Source of the DNA: Comamonas terrigena NBRC 13299
GTDB lineage: Bacteria; Pseudomonadota; Gammaproteobacteria; Burkholderiales; Burkholderiaceae_C
Direction: 5' to 3'
NCBI RefSeq assembly: GCF_006740045.1
Contig: NZ_AP019749.1
Coordinates: 4,173,001 to 4,237,000, forward strand
Length of the DNA: 64,000 nt
Shown here: positions 39,012-47,578 of the stretch, piece after piece
How positions within the stretch are numbered: position 1 is the first letter of the stretch
Layout of the letters: each line of letters opens with the position of its first letter
Program-made: the position numbers and the translations under genes
The notes under the pieces: model-generated
Seen by the model: the letters and a program-made list of their open reading frames with translations, nothing else
Told to the model about the DNA's origin: nothing
Database searches by the model: none

Positions 39012-39317
39012 AGGATTCTGCTGGTGAATGCGAAATCGGGGTGGGGGTCCACCAAACCCTCAAGTGTGGCATGACCGCCACGCCCTGGTGTCGATAGACC
39101 ACGACGCAACCACATTTAGGGTCTGCCGCCACAGTTTCAAGACGCTGCCCGCTACACGCTGACACCAACATGCGCTAGCCTGGGCTTCCACGATGGGGAC
39201 GTTTCTTGACAGTTGGCCCCTCCCACGAAGAGCGGCCACTTCCTATGATCCGCGCCAGTACCGGCAACCATCTGCATGGACCGGCATTTTTGTGGCAACT
39301 GCAAATGGAGGATGCGC
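39012..39317. other. Divergent htpG-aqpZ intergenic region
   Basis: 306 bp without a gene. It holds the sigma-32-like promoter listed separately, a TTGACA at 39206-39211 and TATGAT at 39244-39249 (too far apart to make one promoter), and GGAGG at 39307-39311 just before the aqpZ start. I see no other convincing element. Confidence 0.6.
39033..39064 (-). promoter_or_regulatory. Sigma-32-like promoter of htpG
   Basis: On the minus strand CTTGAGG (39058-39064) is followed after 16 bp by CCCCGATTT (39033-39041), near the heat-shock consensus CTTGAAA and CCCCATnT. The predicted transcript would have a short leader of about 15 nt before the htpG ATG. Confidence 0.45.
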
Positions 39318-40022
39318 ATGCACAGCAATCTGAAGAAATGGTCGGCCGAGTTCATCGGCACCCTGTGGCTCACGCTGGGTGGCTGCGGCAGTGCCGTACT
39401 GGCCGCCGCATTTCCGGAGGTGGGCATCGGCCTGGCCGGCGTGGCGCTGGCCTTCGGTCTGACGGTGGTCACCGGGGCCTATGCGCTGGGCCCCATTTCG
39501 GGCGGGCACTTCAACCCGGCCGTCTCCGTGGGTCTGGCCGTGGGCGGGCGCTTCTCCTGGGGTGAACTGCCGGGCTATGTGATTTCGCAGGTGCTGGGCG
39601 CCATCGTGGGCGGCGGCATTCTGTATGTGATTGCCACCGGCAAGGCCGGTGCGGCCATTGGCGGCTTTGCCACCAACGGCTATGGCGAACATTCCCCCGG
39701 CGGCTACAACCTCACCGCCGCCATCGTGACCGAGGTGGTGATGACCGCCATCTTCCTGATCGTCATCCTGGGCGCTACCGCCAAACGCGCTGCCGCCGGC
39801 TTTGCCGGCCTGGCCATCGGCCTGTGCCTGACGCTGATCCACCTGATCTCCATCCCCGTGACCAACACCTCGGTCAACCCCGCCCGCTCCACCGGCGTGG
39901 CCGTGTTCGGCCCCGACATCGCCGTCAGCCAGCTGTGGCTGTTCTGGGTGGCCCCCATCGGGGGTGCCATCGTCGGCGCGGTCATCTACAAGGCCCTGCT
40001 GAGCAACGGCAAGGACGATTGA
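39318..40022 (+). CDS. aqpZ: Aquaporin Z (MIP family)
   Basis: 234 residues with six membrane segments and the two NPA half-helices: [11 protein letters not shown] and [11 protein letters not shown]. The selectivity-filter context (HFNPAV, NPARS and [12 protein letters not shown]) matches AqpZ-type water channels rather than GlpF. AqpZ is an inner-membrane tetramer. Of three possible starts, 39318 is chosen because GGAGG at 39307-39311 is then at proper spacing; the ATG at 39312 abuts it. A bidirectional terminator follows. Confidence 0.94.
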   Translation: MHSNLKKWSAEFIGTLWLTLGGCGSAVLAAAFPEVGIGLAGVALAFGLTVVTGAYALGPISGGHFNPAVSVGLAVGGRFSWGELPGYVISQVLGAIVGGGILYVIATGKAGAAIGGFATNGYGEHSPGGYNLTAAIVTEVVMTAIFLIVILGATAKRAAAGFAGLAIGLCLTLIHLISIPVTNTSVNPARSTGVAVFGPDIAVSQLWLFWVAPIGGAIVGAVIYKALLSNGKDD

Positions 40023-40055
40023 ACGTCCACCTCCGCGCGGCCTGGCCGCTGCGAG

Positions 40056-40085
40056 AAAAAAAGGAGCGCACCGCGCTCCTTTTTT
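40056..40085. terminator. Bidirectional hairpin between aqpZ and the TonB receptor
   Basis: AAAAAAGGAGCGC pairs with GCGCTCCTTTTTT around ACC; A run on one side and T run on the other make it active in both directions. The stem is the same as that at 44614-44641. Confidence 0.88.
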
Positions 40086-40165
40086 GATGGGAGGGCCGGC
40101 CGCCAGCTCCCGCCGGCTTGGCCGAGGCACCCGACGCGCTGCAGCCGGCCGCAGTGCTGGTGCAC

Positions 40166-42649
40166 TCAGAAGTTATAGCGTGCCGTCACCAGCACATTGC
40201 GGGGATCGCCATACACCCCCGTGCCATAGGATCCCAGGCCCGGCATATAGGTCTTGTCGAACAGGTTGTTGACGTTGACCGACATCGACCAGTGCTTGTC
40301 CAGCTCATAGCGCGCCATCAGGCCCACCACCGCATACGAAGGCTGGATGGCACGCCAGTACGGTGCGGCGGGCTGCTGGTAATAGGTTTCGCTCTGCCAG
40401 GTGACATTGCCGCCCACGGTCCAGCGCGACCAGTCGCCGCGCAGGCGGTAGGTGGTGCCCAGCTTCAGCAGGTGGCGCGGCTGGTTGGTGTTCACCGCCG
40501 GCGTCACCACATCCGGCTGTGTCGGCGCCTTGGAAGTGCGGTAGGTATAGCCCCCGAACACATTCCAGCCCGGCACGATGCTGCCGGACAGCTCGGCCTC
40601 CAGGCCCCGGCTGGTGATGCCGTCGATGGCGGTGTAGATCTCCTCGCCGGTGCTGCCGTTCAAGCCCTCGTACTGCGCCGCATTCTTTTGCTTTATGTGG
40701 AACAGTGCCAGGCTGGTGTTGAGCCTGCCGTCCAGCAGCTCGCCCTTCACACCCACCTCTTTGCTCAGCCCCGTCAGCGGCGACAGCGGATTGCCGCCCG
40801 CATCCTTGTAGTAGGTCTGCGGGTTGAAGATGTTGGTCACGCTGCCATAGACCGACCAGGTCGGGTTCAGGTCGTACACCAGGCCGGCATAGGGCGTGAT
40901 CTTGCGGTTCACACGCAGGTCGTTGCCCACGGTGCGATTGCCGGTGGCCAGGACGGTGGTGGTGTCCAGCATGTCGTACCAGCTGGCGCGGGCGCCCAGA
41001 ATGACCGACAGATCGTCCGTGGGCCGCAGCCGGGTGGCCGCCGACAGGCCTTTTTCCACCACCACGATCTCGCGGTCCGAGGTGCGGGTGAACGCGGGCT
41101 GGGCAATATTGCCATCCCAGGCAAAGTAGTTGGGGATGGTGGTCCAGACCGTGTTCGACAGCTGGGCGTCCCGGTGCTGGCGCGAAGTGCCCGCGCCCAG
41201 CATCACATCGTGCGTGCGGCCCAGCAGCTGGAACTTGCCGCTCAGCGCGGCATTGAAGGTGTTGGCATCGGTCTGCGTGGGAATGGTGCCTGCGATCATG
41301 CGCACGCCCGCGCCCGTAACCGGGTTCACGGTGCCGTTGTAGGCCGCGCCATAGACCACATCGCGCGACTGCGTGAGGTGGCTGGCCGAGGCATCCAGCA
41401 CCCAGCCGCCACCGAAGTCATGCTTCAGGCTGGCAAACAGGTTGCGGCTGGTGTTGTCCCAGTAGGACCAGCGTGCCGCCGGGTTGCGCGAGCGGCTGAA
41501 ATCGGTGCGCGAGCCATCGCTGTAGAACAGCGGCAAGTGACCGAAGGTGGAGCCATCGGCCTTGGACTGCATGTAGTCAAAACCCAGGCTCAGCAGGGTG
41601 TTGGGCGTGAGATCCGCCTCGACGATGGCATAGAAGTTGCGCGTATCCCGGCTGTAGTAGTCCACGTTGGACTCGGCATTCTGGCCAGCCACCACGACAC
41701 GTCCGCGCACCGTCCCGGCCGCGTTGAGCGAGCCTGACACATCGGCGGTTGAACGGTAGCGGTTCCACGAACCGGCTCCCACCTCCACCGACGCGGCGAA
41801 ATTCTTGGTGGGCTTTTTGCGCACCAGGTTGACCACGGCCGAGGGGTTGCCCGCCCCGGTCAGCAGGCCGGTGGCACCTTTGACGATCTCCACCCGCTCA
41901 TAGATGGCGCTGTCGGCCAGCGAGGTGGTGTACTGGTTGGCCGAGTCCATGGTGTTGGGCACACCGTCGAACTGGAAGTTCTCGATGGTGAAGCCGCGCG
42001 AGTAGAAGGTGTAGCGCTCGCTGTCGTTGCGGCCCACGGTGATGCCCGGCGTTTTCTCCAGCACATCAGGCATGGCGGTCAACGCCATGTCGTCCATCAG
42101 CTGGCGTGTCACCACGCTCACCGACTGCGGCGTCTCGCGCAGCGTCAGGCCCATGCGCGTGGCGGTGGATACCGCCCCGGTAGGGGTATAGGCCTGTTCG
42201 GCCACCGGGCCGTTCAGCGCAGCCGCGGTGACGGTCACCGGGGCCAGTGCCTCGGCACCGGCGGCCGGACGGGCTTGTTCCACCCGGCGCAAGGCCCAGC
42301 CCCCGTTGCTCTGGCGCACCGCCTGCCAGTCGGTGCCTGCCAGCAGGGCACCCAGGGCGCCGTCCACCGTGTAGCGGCCACGCAGGCCGGGGCTGTTACG
42401 GCCTGCGGTCTGCTCAGGGGTGAAGGTGAGCGCCACACCCGCCTGGGCAGCGGCACTGCGCAAGGCCGTATCGAGCGGGCCGGCAGGAATGTCGTAGCTG
42501 CGCTGGTCCGCCACCTGGGCATGGACGGCCGTGGCGGCCAGCGGCAGCGCGGCAACGAAGCCTGCGCACAAGGCCCAGTGCACGGCACGGGCGATCACGG
42601 TCGGCGCGAGAGAATGGCGCACGGGGCGCGGGAAGGAATGAGGGTGCAT
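40166..42649 (-). CDS. TonB-dependent siderophore receptor with STN domain
   Basis: 827 residues from the ATG at MHPHSFPRP (an ATG 12 codons upstream is possible). A signal peptide leads to an STN signalling domain (about 50-130: YDIPAGPLDTALRSAAAQAGVALTF), a plug domain (RETPQSVSVVTRQLMDDMALTAMPDVLEKTPGI and VEIVKGATGLLTGAGNPSAVVNLVRK) and a beta-barrel ending with aromatic NVLVTARYNF, the outer-membrane signature. The ferric-siderophore family FhuE/FpvA is suggested. STN-bearing receptors transmit to a FecR/FecI pair; both are encoded just upstream on the same strand. Ligand unknown. Confidence 0.94.
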   Translation of the reverse strand: MHPHSFPRPVRHSLAPTVIARAVHWALCAGFVAALPLAATAVHAQVADQRSYDIPAGPLDTALRSAAAQAGVALTFTPEQTAGRNSPGLRGRYTVDGALGALLAGTDWQAVRQSNGGWALRRVEQARPAAGAEALAPVTVTAAALNGPVAEQAYTPTGAVSTATRMGLTLRETPQSVSVVTRQLMDDMALTAMPDVLEKTPGITVGRNDSERYTFYSRGFTIENFQFDGVPNTMDSANQYTTSLADSAIYERVEIVKGATGLLTGAGNPSAVVNLVRKKPTKNFAASVEVGAGSWNRYRSTADVSGSLNAAGTVRGRVVVAGQNAESNVDYYSRDTRNFYAIVEADLTPNTLLSLGFDYMQSKADGSTFGHLPLFYSDGSRTDFSRSRNPAARWSYWDNTSRNLFASLKHDFGGGWVLDASASHLTQSRDVVYGAAYNGTVNPVTGAGVRMIAGTIPTQTDANTFNAALSGKFQLLGRTHDVMLGAGTSRQHRDAQLSNTVWTTIPNYFAWDGNIAQPAFTRTSDREIVVVEKGLSAATRLRPTDDLSVILGARASWYDMLDTTTVLATGNRTVGNDLRVNRKITPYAGLVYDLNPTWSVYGSVTNIFNPQTYYKDAGGNPLSPLTGLSKEVGVKGELLDGRLNTSLALFHIKQKNAAQYEGLNGSTGEEIYTAIDGITSRGLEAELSGSIVPGWNVFGGYTYRTSKAPTQPDVVTPAVNTNQPRHLLKLGTTYRLRGDWSRWTVGGNVTWQSETYYQQPAAPYWRAIQPSYAVVGLMARYELDKHWSMSVNVNNLFDKTYMPGLGSYGTGVYGDPRNVLVTARYNF

Positions 42650-42731
42650 GGCGTGAAACAGTCTGTGGAATCCGATGGCAATCAATGAAAGCTCTCAGAA
42701 ACCAGGACGCCTGGAACGCGCAATCGGGTCA

Positions 42732-42768
42732 CCCTGTGCCGCATTTTTTTCAAAAAAAGTCCACAGGG
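42732..42768. promoter_or_regulatory. Hairpin upstream of the TonB receptor
   Basis: CCCTGTG (42732-42738) and CACAGGG (42762-42768) enclose T7-C-A7, which is itself self-complementary. The structure lies about 83 bp before the receptor start in the 198-bp space behind fecR, where a FecI-type promoter is expected; I could not define its -35/-10 elements with confidence. Confidence 0.4.
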
Positions 42769-42847
42769 GTTGGTGATGGCGGCGACAGCGGCGAAAGTCC
42801 GCCCCCGGGATGCACCGGGAACAGTGACGCGCCCTCCGCAGGCCGCA

Positions 42848-43912
42848 TCACCGCCCGGTCGCGGCCTCCACCACGACCCACCAGCGCGTACGCCAGCGCA
42901 CCTGCACCGGCAGCGAATTGGGCAGCATGGACAAAATGGCGTCGGCATCGGCCTGCCCATCGACCGCGCCCACAGGGAACACCCCTGAAAAGCGCAGCCC
43001 CGCCACTGCGGGGTCAACGCGCAGCCAGCCGCTGCGGTAACGCCCCAGCTCGGCCAGAAAATCGTCCAGCCGCTGGTTGTCCACCCACAACTGTCCCCGG
43101 CTCCAGGCGACCTCGCGTTCCCCGGCTGCCGAAGGGGGCAAGGCCCGCATGCGTTCGAAAGACGTGGCCTGACCGGCATCCAGCCGCAGCGGGAGCGTGC
43201 CCGGGGGCGCATCGGCAGCATGGACTTCCACCGCCCCCTCCAGCACCGCCACCTGGGTCAAGCCGTCGTGCTGGTGCACGGTAAAGCGGGTGCCCAGCGC
43301 CCGGACATGGCCTTCAGCGGTCTCGACCACAAACGGCAGAGCGCCCAGCGCCCCTTGCGGATGCCCGGTGGTGAACAGGGCTTGGCCCTGCAGCAGCCGC
43401 ACACGGCGCTCGGTGGCCGTGAAATGCAGGGCCACGGCGCTGCGGGTGCCCAGCAACAGGACCGTGCCATCGGGCAGCTGGAACTGCCGGCGCTCGCCCG
43501 GGCCGCTGCGGTAGTCGGCCGCGATCTGCTGCCACTGCGGCGTGCGCGCCGCCATCCAGCCGGCGCCGACCGCCGCCCCCACACCGGCAGCCACGCCCAG
43601 CAGGCGACGGCGGGCGGCCGACGCAGGCGCGCCGTGCAGCACCCGGTAGCCCAGCCCGCCGGCATTCAAGCCCGGCAGCGCACCGGTAATGGACTGCAGG
43701 TGCTGCCAGGCCCGAGCATGGTCAGCATGCGCATCGTGCCACCGGCGCCAGCGTGCCTGTTCGGCAGTGGTGAACCCGCCGGCATGCCAGCGCGTGAACC
43801 AGTCCGCAGCCGCTTCGGCCACGGCGGCATCGATGGCCACGCCGCCTGCACGCGGCAGTGCCTCGGTACCAGGCGCGGAGGTGCTCAAAGGAGCTGGTGT
43901 GCGGGATCGCAT
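42848..43912 (-). CDS. FecR-type anti-sigma/signal transducer
   Basis: 354 residues from MRSRTPAPL (a GTG start at 43960 would overlap the sigma factor gene). The N-terminal DUF4880 region contains AADWFTRWHAGGFTTAEQARWRRWHDAHADHARAW; one membrane segment follows near residues 110-135; the periplasmic FecR domain has VETAEGHVRALGTRFTV and LRLDAGQAT. FecR-family proteins bind the sigma factor in the cytoplasm and the STN domain of the receptor in the periplasm. Immediate neighbours fit: sigma factor upstream, receptor downstream. Confidence 0.92.
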   Translation of the reverse strand: MRSRTPAPLSTSAPGTEALPRAGGVAIDAAVAEAAADWFTRWHAGGFTTAEQARWRRWHDAHADHARAWQHLQSITGALPGLNAGGLGYRVLHGAPASAARRRLLGVAAGVGAAVGAGWMAARTPQWQQIAADYRSGPGERRQFQLPDGTVLLLGTRSAVALHFTATERRVRLLQGQALFTTGHPQGALGALPFVVETAEGHVRALGTRFTVHQHDGLTQVAVLEGAVEVHAADAPPGTLPLRLDAGQATSFERMRALPPSAAGEREVAWSRGQLWVDNQRLDDFLAELGRYRSGWLRVDPAVAGLRFSGVFPVGAVDGQADADAILSMLPNSLPVQVRWRTRWWVVVEAATGR

Positions 43913-43935
43913 GGCAAGCGGGTGTGTGCAGCCGG

Positions 43936-44445
43936 TCAGGCCAGCGCCAGCAGAAAGCACTGGCGGTGCGCCTGCATCAGATAGCGCTTGACCGAAGTCA
44001 TCGACACCCCCAGCCGTTCGGCGATGGCGGCGTAGCTCAGCCCCTCCAGGTGCGCCAGCAGAAAGGCCTCGCGGGCCTTGGGGGCCAGGGCGTCCAGCAC
44101 CTGGTCCACCGCCTGCAGGGATTCGATGGCGATCACGCGTTCCTCCGGGGAAGGCGCCAGGTCTTCGGGCAGCAAGGCCAGCGCATCCAGGTAGGCGCGC
44201 TCCAGCACACGGCGGCGGTAATGACCGATGACCAGACGTTTGGCCACCGTGGCCAGGAAAGGCCGCGGCTGTTCGATGCGTGCGGCCATGCCCGAGCTGA
44301 TGACATTGACAAAGGTGTCGTGCGCAATGTCCGCCGCTTCAAAGGTATTTCCCAGCTTGCCGCGCAGCCATGTCTGCAACCAGCTGTGGTGTTCAACGTA
44401 CAGGGTGCGGACCGGATCGGCAGGGGGAGAGGGAGAAGCAGTCAC
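43936..44445 (-). CDS. FecI-type ECF sigma factor
   Basis: 169 residues from a GTG (VTASPSPPADPVRTLYVEHH). Region 2 (WLQTWLRGKLGNTFEAADIAHDTFVNVI) and region 4 (EGLSYAAIAERLGVSMTSVKRYLMQAHRQCF) are clear. The wording of the first lines is typical of FecI-like iron-starvation sigma factors. Regulated by a Fur box at 44484-44504 and, presumably, post-translationally by the FecR encoded next. An alternative longer frame has no support. Confidence 0.91.
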   Translation of the reverse strand: MTASPSPPADPVRTLYVEHHSWLQTWLRGKLGNTFEAADIAHDTFVNVISSGMAARIEQPRPFLATVAKRLVIGHYRRRVLERAYLDALALLPEDLAPSPEERVIAIESLQAVDQVLDALAPKAREAFLLAHLEGLSYAAIAERLGVSMTSVKRYLMQAHRQCFLLALA

Positions 44446-44483
44446 GGACGAGAGACCGCAGCCAGGCGGTGGACATGTTGTAT

Positions 44484-44504
44484 TTGAGAATAATTCGCAT
44501 TCTA
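44484..44504. promoter_or_regulatory. Fur box upstream of fecI-like gene
   Basis: TTGAGAATAATTCGCATTCTA resembles the Fur consensus GATAATGATAATCATTATC (AGAAT...ATTCT dyad around ATTCGC). It is 39 bp before the sigma factor start, typical for iron-repressed transcription. Confidence 0.7.
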
Positions 44505-44613
44505 TACACGACGACCTTCCCCTGCCAGCCACACCCCACACCGGCACACAGGGCATCCCTGCCGTCGGCCCCTGCGCACCGGTCAAGCCCGGTGCGCAGC
44601 AGACACGGCCATG

Positions 44614-44641
44614 AAAAAGGAGCGCACAAGGCGCTCCTTTT
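44614..44641. terminator. Bidirectional hairpin flanking the iron cluster
   Basis: AAAAAGGAGCGC and GCGCTCCTTTT around ACAAG. It lies behind the rluF-like gene stop and is nearly the same stem as that at 40056-40085. Confidence 0.85.
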
Positions 44642-44706
44642 GGATATCGGGCCGGGGACTTCCCCAACCGGCTCTGCAAGCGCCCAGGGCGCTCATTTTT
44701 TATGGG

Positions 44707-46764
44707 TCAGAACTGCTCGTTGGCACCCAAGTAGCGCCACTGGCCCACCGGCAGATTGCCCAGCACCACCTTGCCGATGCGGATGCGCTTCAGGCCCACC
44801 ACATGCAGGCCCACCTGTTCGCACATGCGGCGAATCTGTCGCTTCTTGCCTTCGGTCAGCACAAAACGCAGCTGTTCGGGGTTCTGCCAGTCCACTTGCG
44901 CAGGCTGCAGCGGCTCGCCGTCCAGTTCCAGTCCGTGGCGCAGACGCGCCAGCTGGTCGAGCGGGAAGACAGACTGGATGTCCACTTCCCGGTCGCCATA
45001 GGTCACGCGCACCAGGTACTCCTTGTCCATGGTCGAGTCCTCGCCAATGATCTGGCGGGCCACGCGGCCATCCTGGGTCAGCACCAGCAGGCCCACGGAA
45101 TCGATGTCCAGACGGCCGCAAGGCGCCAGGCCCTTGAGCTGGCTGAAATTGAAGTGGGTCTTGCTGGTGTCGTGGTTCCAGCGTGTCTGGGGATTGATCA
45201 GCACCACGGCAGGCTCATGGCCGTCTTCGGCCTGGCCGCTGACATAGCCCATGGGCTTGTGCAGCAGGATGGTGACCTGCTGCTCCTGGCGGTCCTGGGC
45301 GGCACGGTCGATCTCGATGCGATCGCTGGGCACCACCAACTGGCCCATCACGGCCACCACGCCGTTGACCTTGACCCAGCCGTTTTCCACCCACTCATCG
45401 GCCTCGCGGCGCGAGCACATGCCCATCTCGGCCATGCGCTTGTTGATGCGGGCGTCGCCGGGACGCGCATCTTCGCGCGGCGCGACGGGCTCGGGACGGA
45501 TGATCTTCACCGGAGCGGCCTTGCCACCCAGCGCTTCGGGTGCGCGGTAGGTGCGGATGCCACCGTAGGAACGCTCTTCGCCCGGCTGGGGGCCGGCACG
45601 GCGTTCGGCACGGAAATCGTCGCGGGTGCGATGGTCGGGGCGGGCAGCGCGGTCGTCACGCTGGGGGCGGCGCTCGCGGTCACCGCGCTCCGGGCGATCG
45701 CCGCGGGGGGCAAAGCCTTCACGGCCACCGCCCTGCCCGTCGCGCGGGGCGTAGGGACGGCTGGGGCGGTCCGAACGCTCGAAACGCTCGCCGCCACGCT
45801 CACCACGCGGGCCTTCGCCGCGGGGCTGGTAGGGACGGTCCGGACGGCCAAAGCCGCCTTCGCCACGGCTGTCACGGCCACCGCCTTGCCCGTCGCGCGG
45901 GGCGTAGGGGCGGCTGGGGCGGTCCGAACGCTCGAAACGCTCACCACCACGATCACCGCGGGGGGCATGGCCCTCGCGGTCGCCACGGAAACCTTCGCTG
46001 CGCTCGCCACGCGGCTGGTAGGGGCGGTCCGGGCGGCCAAAGCCGCCTTCGCCACGGCTGTCGCGGCCACCACCTTGCCCGTCACGCAGGGCATAAGGGC
46101 GGTTGGGACGGTCGTTGTGCTCGAAACGATCGCCACGGTCGGCGCGGGGCGCATGGCCCTCACGGTCGCCACGGAAGCCTTCGCTGCGCTCGCCGCGCGG
46201 CTGGTAGGGACGGTCCGGGCGGCCAAAACCGCCTTCACCACGGCTGTCGCGGCCACCACCCTGCCCGTCACGCGGGGCGTAGGGACGGCTGGGTCGGTCT
46301 GAACGTTCGAAACGGTCGCCACGCTCACCGCCGCGATCTCCCCGGTCAGCGCGGGGTGCGTAGCCCTCGCGGTCGCCACGGAAGCCTTCGCTGCGCTCGC
46401 CGCGCGGCTGGTAGGGACGGTCCGGGCGGCCAAAGCCGCCTTCGCCACGGCTGTCGCGGCCGCCGCCTTGGCCGTCACGCGGGGCGTAGGGACGGCTGGG
46501 ACGGTCGTTGCGTTCAAAACGGTCGCCACGGTCTGCGCGGGGCGCATAGCCCTCGCGGTCGCCGCGGCTGTCATCCCGGCGGGGACGGTCGTCACGGCGG
46601 CCGGCACCGCCACGGGGCGCGCCGGAGTCTTTGCCGCCGGCACGGGGGCCGGGCTTGCGGGCAGCGGGCGCCGCGGCAGGCGCGGCGGCAGGGGCTTTCA
46701 CGCGCAGCGTGGCCCGGGATGCGGAATTATCCGCATCGTTGGATTTGGGTGGTGTCGAGGACAT
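44707..46764 (-). CDS. RluF-like 23S rRNA pseudouridine synthase with R/G/D-rich repeat N-terminus
   Basis: 685 residues. Residues 1-60 are Ala/Pro/Arg-rich. Residues about 60-390 are low-complexity, Arg/Gly/Asp-rich, with a 34-residue core (RPYAPRDGQGGGRDSRGEGG...) recurring at residues 91, 160, 222 and 285 and partially at 336. The C-terminus (about 438-685) is a standard pseudouridine synthase: S4 domain INKRMAEMGMCSRREADEW, catalytic Asp553 in CGRLDIDS, and GKKRQIRRMCEQVGLHVVGLKRIRIG. The last part resembles RluF; RluB/RluE are alternatives. The disordered tail could bind RNA. Stops 14 bp before no other gene; the crp-like gene upstream ends 7 bp away, suggesting cotranscription. Confidence 0.9.
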   Translation of the reverse strand: MSSTPPKSNDADNSASRATLRVKAPAAAPAAAPAARKPGPRAGGKDSGAPRGGAGRRDDRPRRDDSRGDREGYAPRADRGDRFERNDRPSRPYAPRDGQGGGRDSRGEGGFGRPDRPYQPRGERSEGFRGDREGYAPRADRGDRGGERGDRFERSDRPSRPYAPRDGQGGGRDSRGEGGFGRPDRPYQPRGERSEGFRGDREGHAPRADRGDRFEHNDRPNRPYALRDGQGGGRDSRGEGGFGRPDRPYQPRGERSEGFRGDREGHAPRGDRGGERFERSDRPSRPYAPRDGQGGGRDSRGEGGFGRPDRPYQPRGEGPRGERGGERFERSDRPSRPYAPRDGQGGGREGFAPRGDRPERGDRERRPQRDDRAARPDHRTRDDFRAERRAGPQPGEERSYGGIRTYRAPEALGGKAAPVKIIRPEPVAPREDARPGDARINKRMAEMGMCSRREADEWVENGWVKVNGVVAVMGQLVVPSDRIEIDRAAQDRQEQQVTILLHKPMGYVSGQAEDGHEPAVVLINPQTRWNHDTSKTHFNFSQLKGLAPCGRLDIDSVGLLVLTQDGRVARQIIGEDSTMDKEYLVRVTYGDREVDIQSVFPLDQLARLRHGLELDGEPLQPAQVDWQNPEQLRFVLTEGKKRQIRRMCEQVGLHVVGLKRIRIGKVVLGNLPVGQWRYLGANEQF
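45721..46494 (-). repeat. Tandem-type repeats within the rluF-like gene
   Basis: Four near-identical 99-102-bp cores on the minus strand (46393-46494, 46186-46287, 46000-46101, 45814-45912) plus a 39-bp partial copy (45721-45759), separated by variable 29- to 35-codon spacers and spaced 186-207 bp apart. They encode the RPYAPRDGQGGG-type core; small changes (for example Ala to Leu at copy 3) show that they have diverged a little. Boundaries are from protein alignment. Confidence 0.85.
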
Positions 46765-46771
46765 GGGGGCG

Positions 46772-47566
46772 CTATTGTCGCGCCACTGCCGATTCCCCGC
46801 CGTTCGACTGGCTCTTGTGCACCTCGGCAGCACGGGGCTTTGCCGCGCTGCCGCCGGGCTCGAACACCCGCCCGCGCAGGCCCGCCAGGTCCAGCACCCG
46901 CAGCCCGCCGTACTCCACCTGGATCACGCCTTCGGCCTCCAGCGCCGCCAGGGCCTCGTTGACGCGCTGGCGCGACAGACCCACCAGATAGGCCAGCTCC
47001 TGCTGGGTGATGCGCAGCACCACCCCCACGCCCGGGTACAGCACGGGGTTGAACAGCGCGGCCAGACTGCGAGCCACCCGCACCTCGGGGTTGTTCAGGC
47101 GGTCGATCTCCCGCGCCGCGATGAACTGGCCCAGCCGCTCGTTGAGCTGGTTCATCACAAAGCGGTTGAAGCCAATGGAGTGGTCCAGCAGCCAATGGAA
47201 GGTGTCCACGGGCAGGCCCGCCACCACGCTTTTGCGCAGGGCCTGGATGTTGTAACGGTAGGGTTCGCGCTTGAGGGCCGTGCCTTCGCCGAACCAGCCA
47301 CCGGGGGGCACGCCGGTGAAGGTCATGGTCATGCCCTGTGCGTTGTCGGCACTCATCTTCAGCAGGCCTTCGACCAGGCCGAACCAGTAGGTGACCGGGC
47401 GACCGACGGCACAGATCAGCTCGCCGGCCTCGGCCTCGCCCACCTGCAGATCGGCAATGGCCCGCTCGCGCTCGGGCGACTGGAGCAGGCGCAGCCAGGG
47501 GATCTCGTCCAGTTCATGGGGCAAAGGGGAGCGGCGGCGTTGGTGGAGGGACGGTGGCGAACTCAT
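46772..47566 (-). CDS. Crp/Fnr-family transcriptional regulator
   Basis: 264 residues from ATG 47566 (another ATG four codons upstream, 47578, is equally possible). N-terminal cyclic-nucleotide-binding-like beta roll (about 45-160, with GGWFGEGTALKREPYRYN) and C-terminal winged helix with ITQQELAYLVGLSRQRVNEALAALEAEGVIQVEYGGLRVLD. The N-terminal [4Fe-4S] cysteines of FNR are absent, so it is not an oxygen sensor of that type. It is divergent from the acyl-CoA ligase/ABC operon, 330 bp away, so it may regulate that operon. The rluF-like gene follows 7 bp after its stop. Confidence 0.88.
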   Translation of the reverse strand: MSSPPSLHQRRRSPLPHELDEIPWLRLLQSPERERAIADLQVGEAEAGELICAVGRPVTYWFGLVEGLLKMSADNAQGMTMTFTGVPPGGWFGEGTALKREPYRYNIQALRKSVVAGLPVDTFHWLLDHSIGFNRFVMNQLNERLGQFIAAREIDRLNNPEVRVARSLAALFNPVLYPGVGVVLRITQQELAYLVGLSRQRVNEALAALEAEGVIQVEYGGLRVLDLAGLRGRVFEPGGSAAKPRAAEVHKSQSNGGESAVARQ

Positions 47567-47578
47567 GGCTGCAAGCAT

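Noticed and set aside
39206..39249. TTGACA and TATGAT before aqpZ as a sigma-70 promoter
   Set aside because: The elements are 32 bp apart, far beyond the 16-19 bp needed.
42690..42847. A FecI/PvdS-type -35/-10 pair before the TonB receptor
   Set aside because: No pair with the expected spacing could be fixed; only the hairpin is reported.
44611..46302. Repetitive Ala/Thr/Val-rich frame on the plus strand opposite the rluF-like repeats
   Set aside because: It is the antisense of the Arg/Gly/Asp repeats; the pseudouridine synthase domain is in frame with the repeat on the minus strand, so that strand is coding.
45507..46643. Alternative frame of the repeat on the minus strand, Ala/Thr-rich
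   Set aside because: Shadow of the repeat coding; it ends without reaching any known domain.
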